NCBI GenBank assembly: GCA_018139225.1
Contig: JAGSNX010000001.1
Location: forward strand, 1,054,001-1,118,000
Source: Microvirga sp. SRT01
Lineage (GTDB): Bacteria > Pseudomonadota > Alphaproteobacteria > Sphingomonadales > Sphingomonadaceae
Length of the DNA: 64,000 nucleotides
Reading direction: 5' to 3'
How positions within the stretch are numbered: the first letter of the stretch is position 1; the number at the start of each line of letters is the position of its first letter. A model generated the notes under the pieces. That model was not told the DNA's origin, did no database searches, and saw nothing but the letters and a program-made list of their open reading frames with translations. The translations under genes and the position numbers were made by a program. Below are positions 44,999 to 54,638 of this stretch, one piece after another.

Positions 44999-45919
44999 AT
45001 GGCCGACGCGGAAGCCCCGACTTCGACCGCAAATGCGCCGCTGGCGGATGCGATCGCGCTGGTCGCGGGTGAAGTCGATCGCCGCTTCGACACGCTGCTG
45101 GCGATCCCTGACGATCCGCGCGCCGACCTGTACCGGGCGATGCGGCATGCGGCGATCGGCGGGGGCAAGCGGCTGCGGCCGCTGCTGACGATGGCGACGG
45201 CGGACCTGTTCGGCGTGTCGCGCGAGTGTTCGCTGCTGGTCGGCACCGCGATCGAGGCGATCCACGTCTATTCGTTGATCCACGACGACCTGCCGGCGAT
45301 GGACGACGACGACATGCGGCGCGGCAAGCCCACCGTGCACAAGGTGTTCGGCGAGGCGGCGGCGATCCTGGCGGGCGATTGCCTGCATGCGCTGGCATTC
45401 GAGGTGTTGGCCGATCCAGACACTCATCCCGACCCGTTCGTGCGCGCGGAGCTGGTGCTCGACCTGTCGCGCGCCGCCGGGCCGAGCGGTATGGCCGGCG
45501 GTCAGATGATGGACCTGGAGGCGGAGAAGGCGCGCTTCGATCTGGCCACCGTCACGCGGCTGCAACAGATGAAGACCGGCGCCCTGATCTCCGCCGCGGT
45601 CGAGGCGGGGGTGATCCTGGGCCGCGTCGCGCCGGAGGGGCGGCGGTCGCTGCGCGGCTATGCGCACGATCTGGGGCTTGCGTTCCAGATCGCCGACGAC
45701 CTGCTGGATGCGGAGGGCGACGAGGCGCTGGTCGGCAAGGCGCTGCGCAAGGATGCCGGTGCGGGGAAAGAGACGTTCCTGTCGCTGCTGGGTGTCGACC
45801 GTGCGCGCGAGCAGTGCCGGATGCTCGTGGATCAGGCGGTCGAGCATCTGCACGCCTACGGGCGTGAGGCGGACCTGCTGCGCGCGGTCGCCCGCTATGT
45901 CGTGGACCGCGACCGGTGA
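44999..45919 (+). CDS. ispA: Farnesyl diphosphate synthase / polyprenyl synthetase
   Basis: Condenses IPP with DMAPP/GPP to farnesyl diphosphate, feeding ubiquinone, undecaprenyl phosphate and, in sphingomonads, carotenoids. The 306-residue product has GGGKRLRPLL at 54-63, the first aspartate-rich motif HDDLPAMDDDD at 95-105 with RRGKP, GQMMDLEAE and the second motif DDLLDAEGDE. Length and motif spacing fit the short-chain bacterial FPP synthases next to xseB. Its stop overlaps the coaD start in a GTGA. Confidence 0.94.
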   Translation: MADAEAPTSTANAPLADAIALVAGEVDRRFDTLLAIPDDPRADLYRAMRHAAIGGGKRLRPLLTMATADLFGVSRECSLLVGTAIEAIHVYSLIHDDLPAMDDDDMRRGKPTVHKVFGEAAAILAGDCLHALAFEVLADPDTHPDPFVRAELVLDLSRAAGPSGMAGGQMMDLEAEKARFDLATVTRLQQMKTGALISAAVEAGVILGRVAPEGRRSLRGYAHDLGLAFQIADDLLDAEGDEALVGKALRKDAGAGKETFLSLLGVDRAREQCRMLVDQAVEHLHAYGREADLLRAVARYVVDRDR

Positions 45920-46419
45920 GCCGGATCGGCGTCTATCCGGGTACGTTCGACCCGATCACGCTCGGCCACATGGACATCATCCGGCGCGGTGCGAAGCTGG
46001 TCGACCGGCTGGTTGTCGGCGTGACGACGAACCCGAGCAAATCGCCGATGTTCTCCGTCGAGGAGCGGATGGCGACGGTGCGGCGCGAGGTCGAAGGGAT
46101 CGACGCGGTGATCGATGTCGTTTCGTTCGATGCGCTGCTGATGGATTTCGCGGTTCAGCAAGGGGCCAGCGTGATCGTGCGCGGGCTGCGTGCGGTGGCC
46201 GATTTCGAATATGAATATCAGATGGCGGGAATGAACCAGCAGCTCAACCGCGAGGTGGAGACGGTGTTCCTGATGGCCGACGTGGCATTGCAGCCGATCG
46301 CGTCGCGGCTGGTCAAGGAAATCGCGTTGTTCCGAGGCAACATCGCCAACTTCGTCACGCCCAGCGTCCGCGACGAGGTCGTCGCCCGTGTCGCATCGCT
46401 GGGCCCGCGCGGCGGCTGA
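45916..46419 (+). CDS. coaD: Phosphopantetheine adenylyltransferase
   Basis: Fourth step of coenzyme A synthesis: adenylates 4'-phosphopantetheine. The 167-residue product has GVYPGTFDPITLGHMDII with the HxGH-type nucleotidyltransferase motif (TLGH, residues 15-18). VRGLRAVADFEYEYQMAGMN and the C-terminal FVTPSVRDEV follow. Start GTG at 45916 overlaps the ispA stop by 4 bp, so the xseB-ispA-coaD genes are coupled. Length and motifs are standard. Confidence 0.97.
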   Translation: MSRIGVYPGTFDPITLGHMDIIRRGAKLVDRLVVGVTTNPSKSPMFSVEERMATVRREVEGIDAVIDVVSFDALLMDFAVQQGASVIVRGLRAVADFEYEYQMAGMNQQLNREVETVFLMADVALQPIASRLVKEIALFRGNIANFVTPSVRDEVVARVASLGPRGG

Positions 46420-46485
46420 CGTTCAGATTGGCGCAAGCGCGGAAGTGGTCTAAGCGGCTCCGTCGTTCCCTCAGAGTTATCGTTC

Positions 46486-47235
46486 ATGCGCTTCATCGCC
46501 GGTCTGTTCGCGTTCGCCGCCGTCCTGTCCGCCGTGCCTGCCACGGCGCAGTTGATCGATCCGGGAGTCGCCGCGCGCAAGCCGATCCCGCCGATCACCG
46601 ACAAGGAGAACCTGCTGCTGCTCGATCTGTCGACCGGCGGGCGGGTGACGATCTGGCTGCGCCCCGACGTTGCGCCAAACATGGTCGAGCGGGTGAAGAC
46701 GCTGACGCGGCAGCATTTCTATGACGGGCTACCCTTCCACCGGGTGATCGACGGCTTCATGGCACAGGGCGGCGATCCCAAGGGCGATGGTACCGGCGGA
46801 TCCACGCTGGCGAACGTGGCGGCGGAGTTCAACTACCTGCCGCATGTGCGTGGCGCGGTGTCGGCGGCACGCGCGGACGATAAGGATAGCGCCAACAGCC
46901 AGTTCTTCATCGTGTTCCAGCCGCGCCTGAACCTCGACAAGAAGTACACGGTGTTCGGCCGGGTGATCGACGGCATGCAATATGTCGACTCGATCGAGCG
47001 GGGCGAGCCGCCGCAGAATCCGTCGAAGATCGTCCACGCCTATATCGCCGCCGACAATCCGCCGGCGTTCGTGGCAGCGCCGGCTCCCGTTCCGACTGGG
47101 CTGGGCGCGCCGGTGACCTTGCCCGGCACGGGGCCGGCCGGCGTGGCCGCACCGAAGCGGGCCCCCACGACCAAGGCTGCTCCTGCGAAGGCTGCTCCCA
47201 AGCCAGCCGCCAAGAAGGCTGTGCCGGCCCGTTGA
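46486..47235 (+). CDS. Periplasmic peptidyl-prolyl cis-trans isomerase (cyclophilin)
   Basis: A 249-residue product with signal peptide [20 protein letters not shown] then AQ, so a periplasmic foldase. The cyclophilin core shows [20 protein letters not shown] (active-site Arg and Phe), [26 protein letters not shown] and [15 protein letters not shown]. The last 65 residues are a Pro/Ala/Lys-rich tail without domain features, likely disordered. Its stop overlaps the queA start in a TTGA. It begins a chain of six genes each overlapping the next by 4 bp. Confidence 0.94.
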   Translation: MRFIAGLFAFAAVLSAVPATAQLIDPGVAARKPIPPITDKENLLLLDLSTGGRVTIWLRPDVAPNMVERVKTLTRQHFYDGLPFHRVIDGFMAQGGDPKGDGTGGSTLANVAAEFNYLPHVRGAVSAARADDKDSANSQFFIVFQPRLNLDKKYTVFGRVIDGMQYVDSIERGEPPQNPSKIVHAYIAADNPPAFVAAPAPVPTGLGAPVTLPGTGPAGVAAPKRAPTTKAAPAKAAPKPAAKKAVPAR

Positions 47236-48269
47236 ACGTCGACCTTTTCGACTTCGACCTGCCGGCGGAGCGAATCGCGCTCCACCCTGCCGCGCCACGC
47301 GATGCGGCGAGGATGTTGGTGCTGGACGGCGATGCGACGGCGGACCGGATCGTCGGCGATTTGCCGGCCAATTTGCGCACGGGCGATTGCCTGGTGTTCA
47401 ACGACACGCGGGTGATCCCGGCGCAGCTGGAGGGGCGGCGCGGCGATGCGAGGATCGGCGCGACGCTGCACAAGCGCGAGGGCGTTCGCCGCTGGCGCGC
47501 CTTCGTGCGCAACGGACGCCGCCTGCGCGAGGGTGACGCAATCGACTTCGGTGAAGATGTGTTCGCCGTCGCAACGGAGCGCGGCGAGGACGGGAGTTGG
47601 GTACTCGACTTCGCCGGGGCCGAGCCGGTCGAGCTGCTGCTGGAACGCGCGGGCCGCATGCCGCTGCCGCCCTATATCGCCGCGAAACGCGGGATCGAGG
47701 CGCGCGATGCCGAGGATTACCAGACGATGTTCGCCGACGAGCCGGGTGCAGTCGCCGCACCGACCGCGGCGCTCCATTTCACGCCCGGATTGATGACGGC
47801 CCTGTCCGCGGCCGGCATCGCGCACGAGACGCTGACGCTGCATGTCGGTGCGGGCACGTTCCTGCCGGTGAAGGCCGAGGATACCGACGATCACCGGATG
47901 CATGCCGAATGGGGCAGGATCGACGCCGCCGTGGCCGATCGGCTGAACGCGGTGCGCGCGCGCGGCGGGCGCGTGATCGCGGTCGGCACCACGTCGCTGC
48001 GACTGATCGAGAGCGCGACGGGTGATGACGACGTGATCCGGCCGTTCGAGGGCGACACCGCGATCTTCATCACGCCCGGCTACCGCTTTCGCGGGATCGA
48101 CGGGCTGATGACCAATTTCCACCTGCCGCGATCGACCTTGTTCATGCTGGTATCGGCGTTGATGGGGCGCGAACGAATGCAGGCGGCTTACGCGCACGCG
48201 ATTGCCGCCGGATATCGCTTCTACAGCTATGGCGACGCGTCGCTGCTCCTGCCGGGGAAGGCCGCATGA
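47232..48269 (+). CDS. queA: tRNA preQ1(34) S-adenosylmethionine ribosyltransferase-isomerase
   Basis: Adds the ribosyl group of SAM to preQ1 in tRNA to form epoxyqueuosine, after Tgt. The 345-residue product has [14 protein letters not shown] at the N-terminus, [30 protein letters not shown], and the C-terminal [19 protein letters not shown]. The start is TTG at 47232, overlapping the cyclophilin stop; no ATG is in frame near. With tgt two genes downstream the pair is functionally linked. Confidence 0.95.
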   Translation: MNVDLFDFDLPAERIALHPAAPRDAARMLVLDGDATADRIVGDLPANLRTGDCLVFNDTRVIPAQLEGRRGDARIGATLHKREGVRRWRAFVRNGRRLREGDAIDFGEDVFAVATERGEDGSWVLDFAGAEPVELLLERAGRMPLPPYIAAKRGIEARDAEDYQTMFADEPGAVAAPTAALHFTPGLMTALSAAGIAHETLTLHVGAGTFLPVKAEDTDDHRMHAEWGRIDAAVADRLNAVRARGGRVIAVGTTSLRLIESATGDDDVIRPFEGDTAIFITPGYRFRGIDGLMTNFHLPRSTLFMLVSALMGRERMQAAYAHAIAAGYRFYSYGDASLLLPGKAA

Positions 48270-48775
48270 TCCTGCTCGCCGCGCTGATGCTGCTCCAGCA
48301 GGAGGCCGCCCCGGAAATCCTCGTGACCGCCCGGCCCAAACCGTTCGACCAGACGCCCGCGACGATGGTGGTGGAGCCGGTCGCGATGATGATCGCGGCC
48401 TGCGACGCGGACGGTGACGGTGAGACGACGCGGATCGAGATGGAAACCGGCGTCCGGCGCTCGTTCGAGGCAATCGATACGGCCAAAAGCGGCAAGCTGC
48501 GCTACATCGCGTTCGCGGACTGGGCCGAGCGGTGGCTGGGTGACCGCAACGCCCTGCCCTCCCCGTTCGATGTCGACCGGGATGCGGACGGCGCGGTGAC
48601 GTTGCAGGAATTGCAGGACCATTTCTCGCGCCTGTTCTCCCGCTTCGATCGGGATCGCGACGGGGCGATCAACCGCGCCGAGATCCTGACGATCCGCACG
48701 ACCCCGGCGGATGCGAACGGGCCGCAGAAGCCGCTCGCGCCGAACGGCAAGGATCGCAAGCGGGACAAGAAATGA
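48266..48775 (+). CDS. EF-hand calcium-binding protein between queA and tgt
   Basis: A 169-residue protein with four EF-hand-like loops: [13 protein letters not shown] near 50-62, a degenerate [26 protein letters not shown] and [13 protein letters not shown]. The last two have the full D-x-D-x-D/x-G pattern. The N-terminal [19 protein letters not shown] may be a signal peptide, so the site is probably the periplasm or membrane. It overlaps queA and tgt by ATGA on both sides. A role in queuosine synthesis is not suggested by the sequence. The C-terminus ends in a Lys-rich KDRKRDKK. Confidence 0.85.
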   Translation: MILLAALMLLQQEAAPEILVTARPKPFDQTPATMVVEPVAMMIAACDADGDGETTRIEMETGVRRSFEAIDTAKSGKLRYIAFADWAERWLGDRNALPSPFDVDRDADGAVTLQELQDHFSRLFSRFDRDRDGAINRAEILTIRTTPADANGPQKPLAPNGKDRKRDKK

Positions 48776-49914
48776 CGCGCTTCGCTTTCACGATCCAGGC
48801 CACCGACGGTCGTGCGCGTACCGGCGCGATCGCGATGGAGCGCGGCACGATCCGCACCCCGGCCTTCATGCCGGTCGGCACCGCCGCGACGGTCAAGGCG
48901 ATGAAGCCCGCCGACGTCGTCGCGGCGGGCGCGGACATCATCCTGGGCAACACCTATCACCTGATGCTGCGCCCCGGCGCGGAGCGGGTGGAGCGGTTGG
49001 GCGGGCTGCATGCCTTCATGGGCTGGGATCGGCCGATCCTGACCGACAGCGGCGGCTATCAGGTGATGAGCCTGTCCGAACTGACGAAACGTTCGGAAGA
49101 CGGCGTCGCGTTCAAGTCGCATCTCGACGGAACGCGGCACATGCTCAGCCCGGAACGGTCGATCGACATCCAGCGGCGACTGGGCTCGAACATCGTCATG
49201 GCGTTCGACGAACTGGTGCCCACGACGACTCCGCGCGAGGTGCAGGCGGCGGCGATGGAGCGATCGATGCGCTGGGCGAAGCGTAGCCGCGACGCGTTCG
49301 ACTCGGGTGAGGAGCATGCCGCCCACAACGCGATCTTCGGCATCCAGCAGGGGGCGCTGGACGAGGGGCTGCGCAAGAGTTCGGCGGATGCGCTGATCGA
49401 TATCGGGTTCGATGGATATGCGGTCGGTGGACTGGCCGTCGGCGAGGGGCAGGAGGCGATGTTCGCCTGCCTCGACTACGCGCCGCAGCAATTGCCGGCG
49501 GATCGGCCGCGCTATCTGATGGGTGTGGGCAAGCCGACCGATATCGTCGGCGCGGTAGAGCGCGGGATCGACATGTTCGACTGCGTGTTGCCGACGCGGT
49601 CGGGCCGTACCGGTCAGGCGTTCACGCGGGGTGGGCCGCTGAACCTGCGCAATGCGCGGTTTTCAGAGGATCGGGGGCCGCTTGATCCCGAATGCCCCTG
49701 CCCGGTTTGCGCGACGTGGAGCAGAGCCTATCTCCATCATCTCGTCCGTTCAGGCGAGATTCTGGGTGCGATGTTGATGACGGAACATAATATACGGTTC
49801 TACGAACACCTGATGGCCGACCTGCGCGCGGCGATCACGGACGGCACGCTGGCGAGCTTCGCCAACACCTTCCGCGTGCGCTATGCCGGCGAGACGACTG
49901 GAGAGAGAGCATGA
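48772..49914 (+). CDS. tgt: Queuine/preQ1 tRNA-ribosyltransferase
   Basis: Exchanges guanine-34 of GU(N) tRNAs for preQ1. The 380-residue product has the catalytic Asp at about 92 in [36 protein letters not shown], the second Asp at about 270 in [12 protein letters not shown] and the zinc site [20 protein letters not shown] 48772 overlaps the EF-hand gene; the stop overlaps the 68-aa gene, both in ATGA. Length agrees with bacterial Tgt. Confidence 0.97.
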   Translation: MTRFAFTIQATDGRARTGAIAMERGTIRTPAFMPVGTAATVKAMKPADVVAAGADIILGNTYHLMLRPGAERVERLGGLHAFMGWDRPILTDSGGYQVMSLSELTKRSEDGVAFKSHLDGTRHMLSPERSIDIQRRLGSNIVMAFDELVPTTTPREVQAAAMERSMRWAKRSRDAFDSGEEHAAHNAIFGIQQGALDEGLRKSSADALIDIGFDGYAVGGLAVGEGQEAMFACLDYAPQQLPADRPRYLMGVGKPTDIVGAVERGIDMFDCVLPTRSGRTGQAFTRGGPLNLRNARFSEDRGPLDPECPCPVCATWSRAYLHHLVRSGEILGAMLMTEHNIRFYEHLMADLRAAITDGTLASFANTFRVRYAGETTGERA

Positions 49915-50117
49915 CCGAGACGCCGAACGCCGGGCACGAGCCGAACGAGATTCTCGCCGCCGCCAAGGAGGCGAAGGATCACGCCGCCGCCGCCGCGGAG
50001 AAGATGCTGGATCGCAAGAACTGGCAGCTCGGCAAGATCGGGCTGGGCGTCGGCATCGGATCGGCCGCCGTCGCCGCAGCGGTGCTGTTCGCGAACCGGC
50101 AGCGGGGCGGCAAGTGA
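49911..50117 (+). CDS. Small membrane-anchored protein of unknown function
   Basis: A 68-residue protein: a charged helical first half ([21 protein letters not shown]), then a hydrophobic stretch [19 protein letters not shown] at about 45-63 and a short basic end. It looks like a single-span inner-membrane protein with an N-terminal cytosolic helix. Start overlaps tgt (ATGA) and stop overlaps the M16 peptidase (GTGA), which supports it being translated. Confidence 0.8.
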   Translation: MTETPNAGHEPNEILAAAKEAKDHAAAAAEKMLDRKNWQLGKIGLGVGIGSAAVAAAVLFANRQRGGK

Positions 50118-52936
50118 AGCGCGCGGGTTGCGCGCTGCTGCTGGCCTCCACCCTCCTCGCCGCCCCCGCCTTCGCGCAAACCCGCGCGACCGCGGCCGTT
50201 CAGCCGATCGCGTTCACGGAACGAACGCTCCCGAATGGTCTGCGTGTCTATGCGATCCGCGATACGACGACGCCGAACGTCTCGATCCAGGTCTGGTACG
50301 ATGTCGGCGGCAAGGACGATCCGGCAGGCCGCTCGGGCTTCGCGCATCTGTTCGAACATCTGATGTTCAAGGCGACACGCAATCTGGTGCCCGAGCAGAT
50401 GGATCGGCTGACGGAGGACGTCGGCGGGTACAACAACGCGTCGACGGGTGACGACTACACCAATTATTTCGAGGTCGTGCCGGCCAACCACCTGCAACGC
50501 CTGCTGTTCGCGGAAGCGGACCGGATGGCGAGCCTGGTCGTCGAGCCGACCAGCTTTGCGTCGGAGCGCGACGTGGTGAAGGAAGAATATCGCCAGAGCG
50601 TGCTTGCGCGCCCGTATGGCAAGCTGTTCAGCACCTACATGCCCGCGCTCGCTTATAGCCGGCACCCCTATGCGCGCGGCGTGATCGGCGACATCGGCAA
50701 TCTGGACACCGCGTCGATCGACGACGTGCGGGCGTTCCACGCGACCTATTACCGACCGGACAATGCCGTGCTGGTGGTGTCCGGCAATTTCGATGCGGCG
50801 CAGCTCGATCGCTGGATCGACCAGTATTTCGCGCGCATCGCCAAGCCGGATCGCGCGATACCGCGGGTGACCGTGACGGAGCCTGCGCGCACCGAGGCGG
50901 TGACGCGCACGGTGTACGAGCCGAACACGCCGCTGCCCGCCGTGCTGATGTCGTGGCACCTGCCGCCCGATCGCGATCCGGACGTGGCGGCGCTGACCAT
51001 CCTCAACGCGGTGCTGTCGACGGGCGAGAGCTCGCGGCTGTACGAGAGCATCGTCTATCGCGACCAGCTGGCGCAGTCGGCGGATTCTATCCTCGACCTG
51101 CGGCAGGGCACGGGCAACCTCGCCCTGTTCGCGATGATGGCGGGCGGCAAAGACGTCGCGACGGGCGAGGCGGCGTTGAAGCGCGAAGTCGCCCGGCTGC
51201 GCGACCAGCCGGTTAGCGCCACCGAATTGTCGGAGGCGAAGAACGAAATCCTGACGACGGCGATCCGTGCGCGCGAGACCGCGGAGGGCAAGGCGTCGAC
51301 CTTGGCCAACTCCGTCATTATCGACGGCGACCCTCGCGCTGCCGACAAACAGCTTGCCGCGATCGCCGCGGTCACCGCCGCCGACGTACAGCGCGTGGCG
51401 CGCCGGTATCTGGGCGAGCAGCAGGTCGCGACGATCCGCTATCTGCCGGCCGAGCAGATGCCGAACAACGTGCGGCTGATCCCGATCACCGTCGCACCGA
51501 CCGTACAGGTGGCGGCGCTGACCCCACCGGTCGGCATCGCCGTGGTGACCCCTGCCCCGGTGGGCGAACGCGTTGCGCCACCGCCACCCGCCGCCGTCGT
51601 GGCCGCAAACCTGCCGAAGCCGGTCGAGACGAAGCTCGCCAATGGCTTGCGGGTGATTACGGTGGAGCGGCACGACCTGCCGCTGGTCACGGCATCGCTG
51701 GTCGCCTCTGGAGGCGCCGCGGGCGATCCGGCGACGCGGGCGGGTGCGAGCAGCCTGACGGCTGACCTGCTCACGAAGGGAACGAAAACGCGCTCCGCCA
51801 CCGAGATCGCGCGGGCCGTGGAGTCGCTCGGCGGGTCGATCGGGGCGGACGCCAGCCGCGATGGCGCATCGATCGACATGACGGTGAAGTCGGACCAGCT
51901 TGCGCCGGCGATGACGATCCTCGCCGATGTCGCTCAGCATCCGGCGTTTGCGGCGGACGAGATCGAGCGCGCACGAGTGCAGGCGATCGACGGCGTCACG
52001 GTGGCGATGAAGAACCCGGCGCAACTGGCCGGCCTGATCGCCAATCGCGTGGTGTTTGGATCTGGGCCGTACGCACCGCCGCTCGAGGGGACGCCGGCGT
52101 CGCTGAAGGCGCTGACGCAGCAGGACATCCAGTCGGCTTATGGTCGGACATGGCGGCCCGATCGGGCGGCCTTGGTGCTGGTCGGCGACATCACGCCGGT
52201 GGCGGCGAAGGCGCTGGCGGAGAAGCAGTTCGGAACTTGGCGTGCGGCTGGCGGATCGCCCGCGGCGGTGACGGCGGTCGCCGCACCCACCCCGCGCGTC
52301 GTCGTCGTCGACGTGCCGAGCGCCGGTCAGGCGGGGGTCGTCGTCGCACGGCCCAGCATCGTGCGGGCGGACGAGCGTTACTATCCGCTTGCCGTCGCCA
52401 ATACCGTGCTGGGCGGCGGTTTCTCGTCGCGGCTGAACCAGGAGATCCGGATCAAGCGCGGGCTGGCATATGGCGCCAGCAGCGGTGTGTCGGCGGGACG
52501 CCTGCCCGGCAGCGTCATGGCGCGGACGCAGACCAAGAACACGACGGCGGCGGAGGTCGTGACGCTGATCGCCGCCGAGATGGCGCGGATGGGCACGGCG
52601 GCGGTACCGGATGCCGAACTGGCGACGCGCAAGGCGGTGCTGGTAGGCGGCTTCGGACGGACCGTGGAAACGACGGACGGGATCGCCGACCTGCTCGGTG
52701 GCTATGTCCTGCAGGATGTGCCGATCGACGAGTTGCAGCGCTACACGACCCGGATCGAAGGCGTCGATGCGCGCGCGGTACAGGCAGCGGCGGCGCTGCT
52801 CGACCCGAAAGCGGCGAGCATCGTCGTGGTGGGTGACGCCAAGCAGTTCCTGCCGGCGCTACGCAAGGCGTACCCGACGGTGCAGGTCATCCCCGAAGCT
52901 GCGCTTGATCTGGCTACCGTGACGCTGACACGCTGA
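50114..52936 (+). CDS. Secreted M16-family zinc metallopeptidase (two pitrilysin domains)
   Basis: A 940-residue product with signal peptide [20 protein letters not shown] then AQ (start GTG at 50114). The first half has the inverted zinc motif HLFEH at 78-82 in SGFAHLFEHLMFKATRN with a downstream Glu near 155, and the RxxY-type region. The second half, from about 510, repeats the fold (VETKLANGLRVITVERHDLP) but lacks HxxEH, as usual. The C-terminal part has GGGFSSRLNQEIRIKRGLAY. It would degrade or process peptides in the periplasm. It ends the chain of overlapping genes. Confidence 0.94.
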   Translation: MKRAGCALLLASTLLAAPAFAQTRATAAVQPIAFTERTLPNGLRVYAIRDTTTPNVSIQVWYDVGGKDDPAGRSGFAHLFEHLMFKATRNLVPEQMDRLTEDVGGYNNASTGDDYTNYFEVVPANHLQRLLFAEADRMASLVVEPTSFASERDVVKEEYRQSVLARPYGKLFSTYMPALAYSRHPYARGVIGDIGNLDTASIDDVRAFHATYYRPDNAVLVVSGNFDAAQLDRWIDQYFARIAKPDRAIPRVTVTEPARTEAVTRTVYEPNTPLPAVLMSWHLPPDRDPDVAALTILNAVLSTGESSRLYESIVYRDQLAQSADSILDLRQGTGNLALFAMMAGGKDVATGEAALKREVARLRDQPVSATELSEAKNEILTTAIRARETAEGKASTLANSVIIDGDPRAADKQLAAIAAVTAADVQRVARRYLGEQQVATIRYLPAEQMPNNVRLIPITVAPTVQVAALTPPVGIAVVTPAPVGERVAPPPPAAVVAANLPKPVETKLANGLRVITVERHDLPLVTASLVASGGAAGDPATRAGASSLTADLLTKGTKTRSATEIARAVESLGGSIGADASRDGASIDMTVKSDQLAPAMTILADVAQHPAFAADEIERARVQAIDGVTVAMKNPAQLAGLIANRVVFGSGPYAPPLEGTPASLKALTQQDIQSAYGRTWRPDRAALVLVGDITPVAAKALAEKQFGTWRAAGGSPAAVTAVAAPTPRVVVVDVPSAGQAGVVVARPSIVRADERYYPLAVANTVLGGGFSSRLNQEIRIKRGLAYGASSGVSAGRLPGSVMARTQTKNTTAAEVVTLIAAEMARMGTAAVPDAELATRKAVLVGGFGRTVETTDGIADLLGGYVLQDVPIDELQRYTTRIEGVDARAVQAAAALLDPKAASIVVVGDAKQFLPALRKAYPTVQVIPEAALDLATVTLTR

Positions 52937-53005
52937 TCGTCTCTTTTCAGGACGGCGGCGGCGGCGGCAGGGAAAGCGCAAGGACTCCGCGGCTAAGCGA
53001 GGCCG

Positions 53006-53965
53006 ATGAAGCGGTGGCAACCTATGGATCGCCAGCAGGTCTGGGCAGCGATGGCGCTGGCCGGGTTGCTGTTGGTCGCGGCGTTTGCGGCGGCGGCAGC
53101 TTGGCAGATCGCCACCGCCGTGCCGGCGGTGCCGCGTTCAGACAGCGCCTTGCCGCCGCCGGTTACGCCGTCTGCGCTCAGGATCGTGGTGGATGCGCAC
53201 CGTTATGCCGAGTCTGCGGCGCCGGCGAGCGGGGTGACTGGGACTACGGTGCTGCCGGCTTTGCCGAGTTGGGTCGGCGCGGGGGACGCCGGCGAGGTCG
53301 GGATCGTTGCCGCCAAGCCTTTCGCGCTCGGCCCCGCGTCGGCGGTGGATCATGGGCGGGCGCTGCAATGTCTTGCCAATGCGGTGTATTACGAGGCGGC
53401 GTCGGAGTCGGACGCGGGGCAGCGGGCGGTGGCGCAGGTCGTGCTCAACCGCGTGCGGCATCCGGCGTTTCCGGCAACCGTGTGCGGCGTGGTGTATCAG
53501 GGGTCGGAGAAGGCGGGATGCCAGTTCTCCTTCGCATGCGACGGGGCCACGGCGCGGGTGCCGGAGGCGAAAGCCATGCTGCGCGCCACGCGGATCGCGG
53601 CGGCGGCGCTGGCGGGATACGTCTTCGCGCCGGTCGGCTTGGCGACGCATTACCATACCTATGCCGTGACACCGGCGTGGAACCGGGCGCTGGTCATGAC
53701 CGACGTGGTCGGCGCGCATTTCTTCCATCGCTGGAAAGGGTATTGGGGAACGGCGCGCGCGTTCTCGCAGACCTATCGCGGCGGCGAACCAGGGGTGGGG
53801 AGTCATGCGCCGGTCGTTCCAACATTGCCAGCGGTGAGTTCCGCGCCCGGCGTCGTCGCGGCGGCGCACTCCGCGCCGGCCAGCCCGCCGATCCCGGACA
53901 TGCTGCCGCAGTCGGGGCAGGTGCTGGATCGGTGGAAGGATTCGGGGAAGCCGCTGACTCCATGA
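53006..53965 (+). CDS. SleB-type cell wall hydrolase
   Basis: A 319-residue membrane-anchored protein: an N-terminal span AAMALAGLLLVAAFAAAAAW near 13-32, a Pro/Ser/Ala linker, then the hydrolase-2 (SleB) domain from about 117. LANAVYYEAASESDAGQRAV, VVLNRVRHPAFPATVC and CQFSFACDG are typical of it, with the catalytic Glu in YYEAASE. HYHTYAVTPAW closes the domain. It would cleave peptidoglycan glycan strands in growth or turnover. The ATG follows GCGAGG. The C-terminal 60 residues are a Pro-rich tail. Confidence 0.92.
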   Translation: MKRWQPMDRQQVWAAMALAGLLLVAAFAAAAAWQIATAVPAVPRSDSALPPPVTPSALRIVVDAHRYAESAAPASGVTGTTVLPALPSWVGAGDAGEVGIVAAKPFALGPASAVDHGRALQCLANAVYYEAASESDAGQRAVAQVVLNRVRHPAFPATVCGVVYQGSEKAGCQFSFACDGATARVPEAKAMLRATRIAAAALAGYVFAPVGLATHYHTYAVTPAWNRALVMTDVVGAHFFHRWKGYWGTARAFSQTYRGGEPGVGSHAPVVPTLPAVSSAPGVVAAAHSAPASPPIPDMLPQSGQVLDRWKDSGKPLTP

Positions 53966-53986
53966 ACCAGCGGCCTCCGCGACCGG

Positions 53987-54298
53987 TCAGCGGCGGTGCT
54001 GGCGGTCGTTCTTCTGGACGCGGATGCGGCTGCTGAGGGCGTCGAAGCGGCGGTCGAGATCGCGCCGTTCTGCCTGGGTCAGGCCGTTCTGGCGGTAGCG
54101 ATATTCGAGGCGCGACAGATCGCGATACTGGGTGCGGAGACGGCCGGCCTCGGCGCGGTTCAGTGCGCCGGAGCGGACGCCCTGGTCGATGCGGCGTTCC
54201 AGATTCTGCTGGCGCTGGTCGATCGGCTGCCAGCGCTGGGCGGTGGCCGGAACGGCGATGGTGGCGAGGCCGATTGCGGCGAATATCAGGGACTTCAT
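53987..54298 (-). CDS. Small exported Arg/Gln-rich helical protein
   Basis: A 103-residue product with signal peptide MKSLIFAAIGLATIAVPAT then AQ. The mature part is a string of charged helices: QRQQNLERRIDQGVRSGAL, NRAEAGRLRTQYRDLSRLEY and LTQAERRDLDRRFDALSSRI. It resembles the small periplasmic helical proteins common in sphingomonads, with no catalytic motif. ATG 54298 has AAGGAG 7 bases upstream. It is divergent from the 56-aa stress-type gene and tail to tail with the cell wall hydrolase. Confidence 0.8.
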   Translation of the reverse strand: MKSLIFAAIGLATIAVPATAQRWQPIDQRQQNLERRIDQGVRSGALNRAEAGRLRTQYRDLSRLEYRYRQNGLTQAERRDLDRRFDALSSRIRVQKNDRQHRR

Positions 54299-54391
54299 CA
54301 ACCTACTCCTTGTTACGCGATGACAGGGAAGTACGACGCGGCTGTCGCAATCCTGTCCCCAACCACATCCGAAAGTGTCGCGGGATGTGTC

Positions 54392-54416
54392 GGAACGCGT
54401 AGTGCGGCAATGGGTT
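54392..54416 (+). promoter_or_regulatory. Candidate EcfG (general stress response) promoter
   Basis: GGAAC at 54392-54396 and GTT at 54414-54416, spaced by 17 bases, matching the alphaproteobacterial EcfG/SigT pattern GGAAC-N16/17-(C)GTT. The ATG of the 56-aa gene is 24 bases after GTT, with GGAAGG between, so a short leader is expected. Confidence 0.55.
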
Positions 54417-54440
54417 GGATTGACGGAAGGAATTCACATC

Positions 54441-54611
54441 ATGACCGACCGCGATCCGCACGCCACCGACATCCGCACCGACAAGACCGACGATCCCAAT
54501 CTTTCGACCGAGCATCAGGAACATGGCGACGCCCGGTTGCCGAGCGATCGGCTGGACAAGGATCAGGCACCGCCCGAGGAAACGATCCCGCGGAAGTCGT
54601 CCCTCACCTGA
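54441..54611 (+). CDS. 56-residue hydrophilic protein, likely stress-induced
   Basis: A 56-residue, strongly acidic and polar protein (TDRDPHATDIRTDKTDDPN, then GDARLPSDRLDKDQAPPEE), probably unstructured, with no membrane span or signal. ATG 54441 has GGAAGG 10 bases upstream; an in-frame start further up would run through the promoter. The candidate EcfG promoter directly upstream suggests general-stress control. Small hydrophilic proteins of this type are common among EcfG targets. Function unknown. Confidence 0.72.
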   Translation: MTDRDPHATDIRTDKTDDPNLSTEHQEHGDARLPSDRLDKDQAPPEETIPRKSSLT

Positions 54612-54638
54612 GCACGACCACCGCGGGACCTGACCGCA

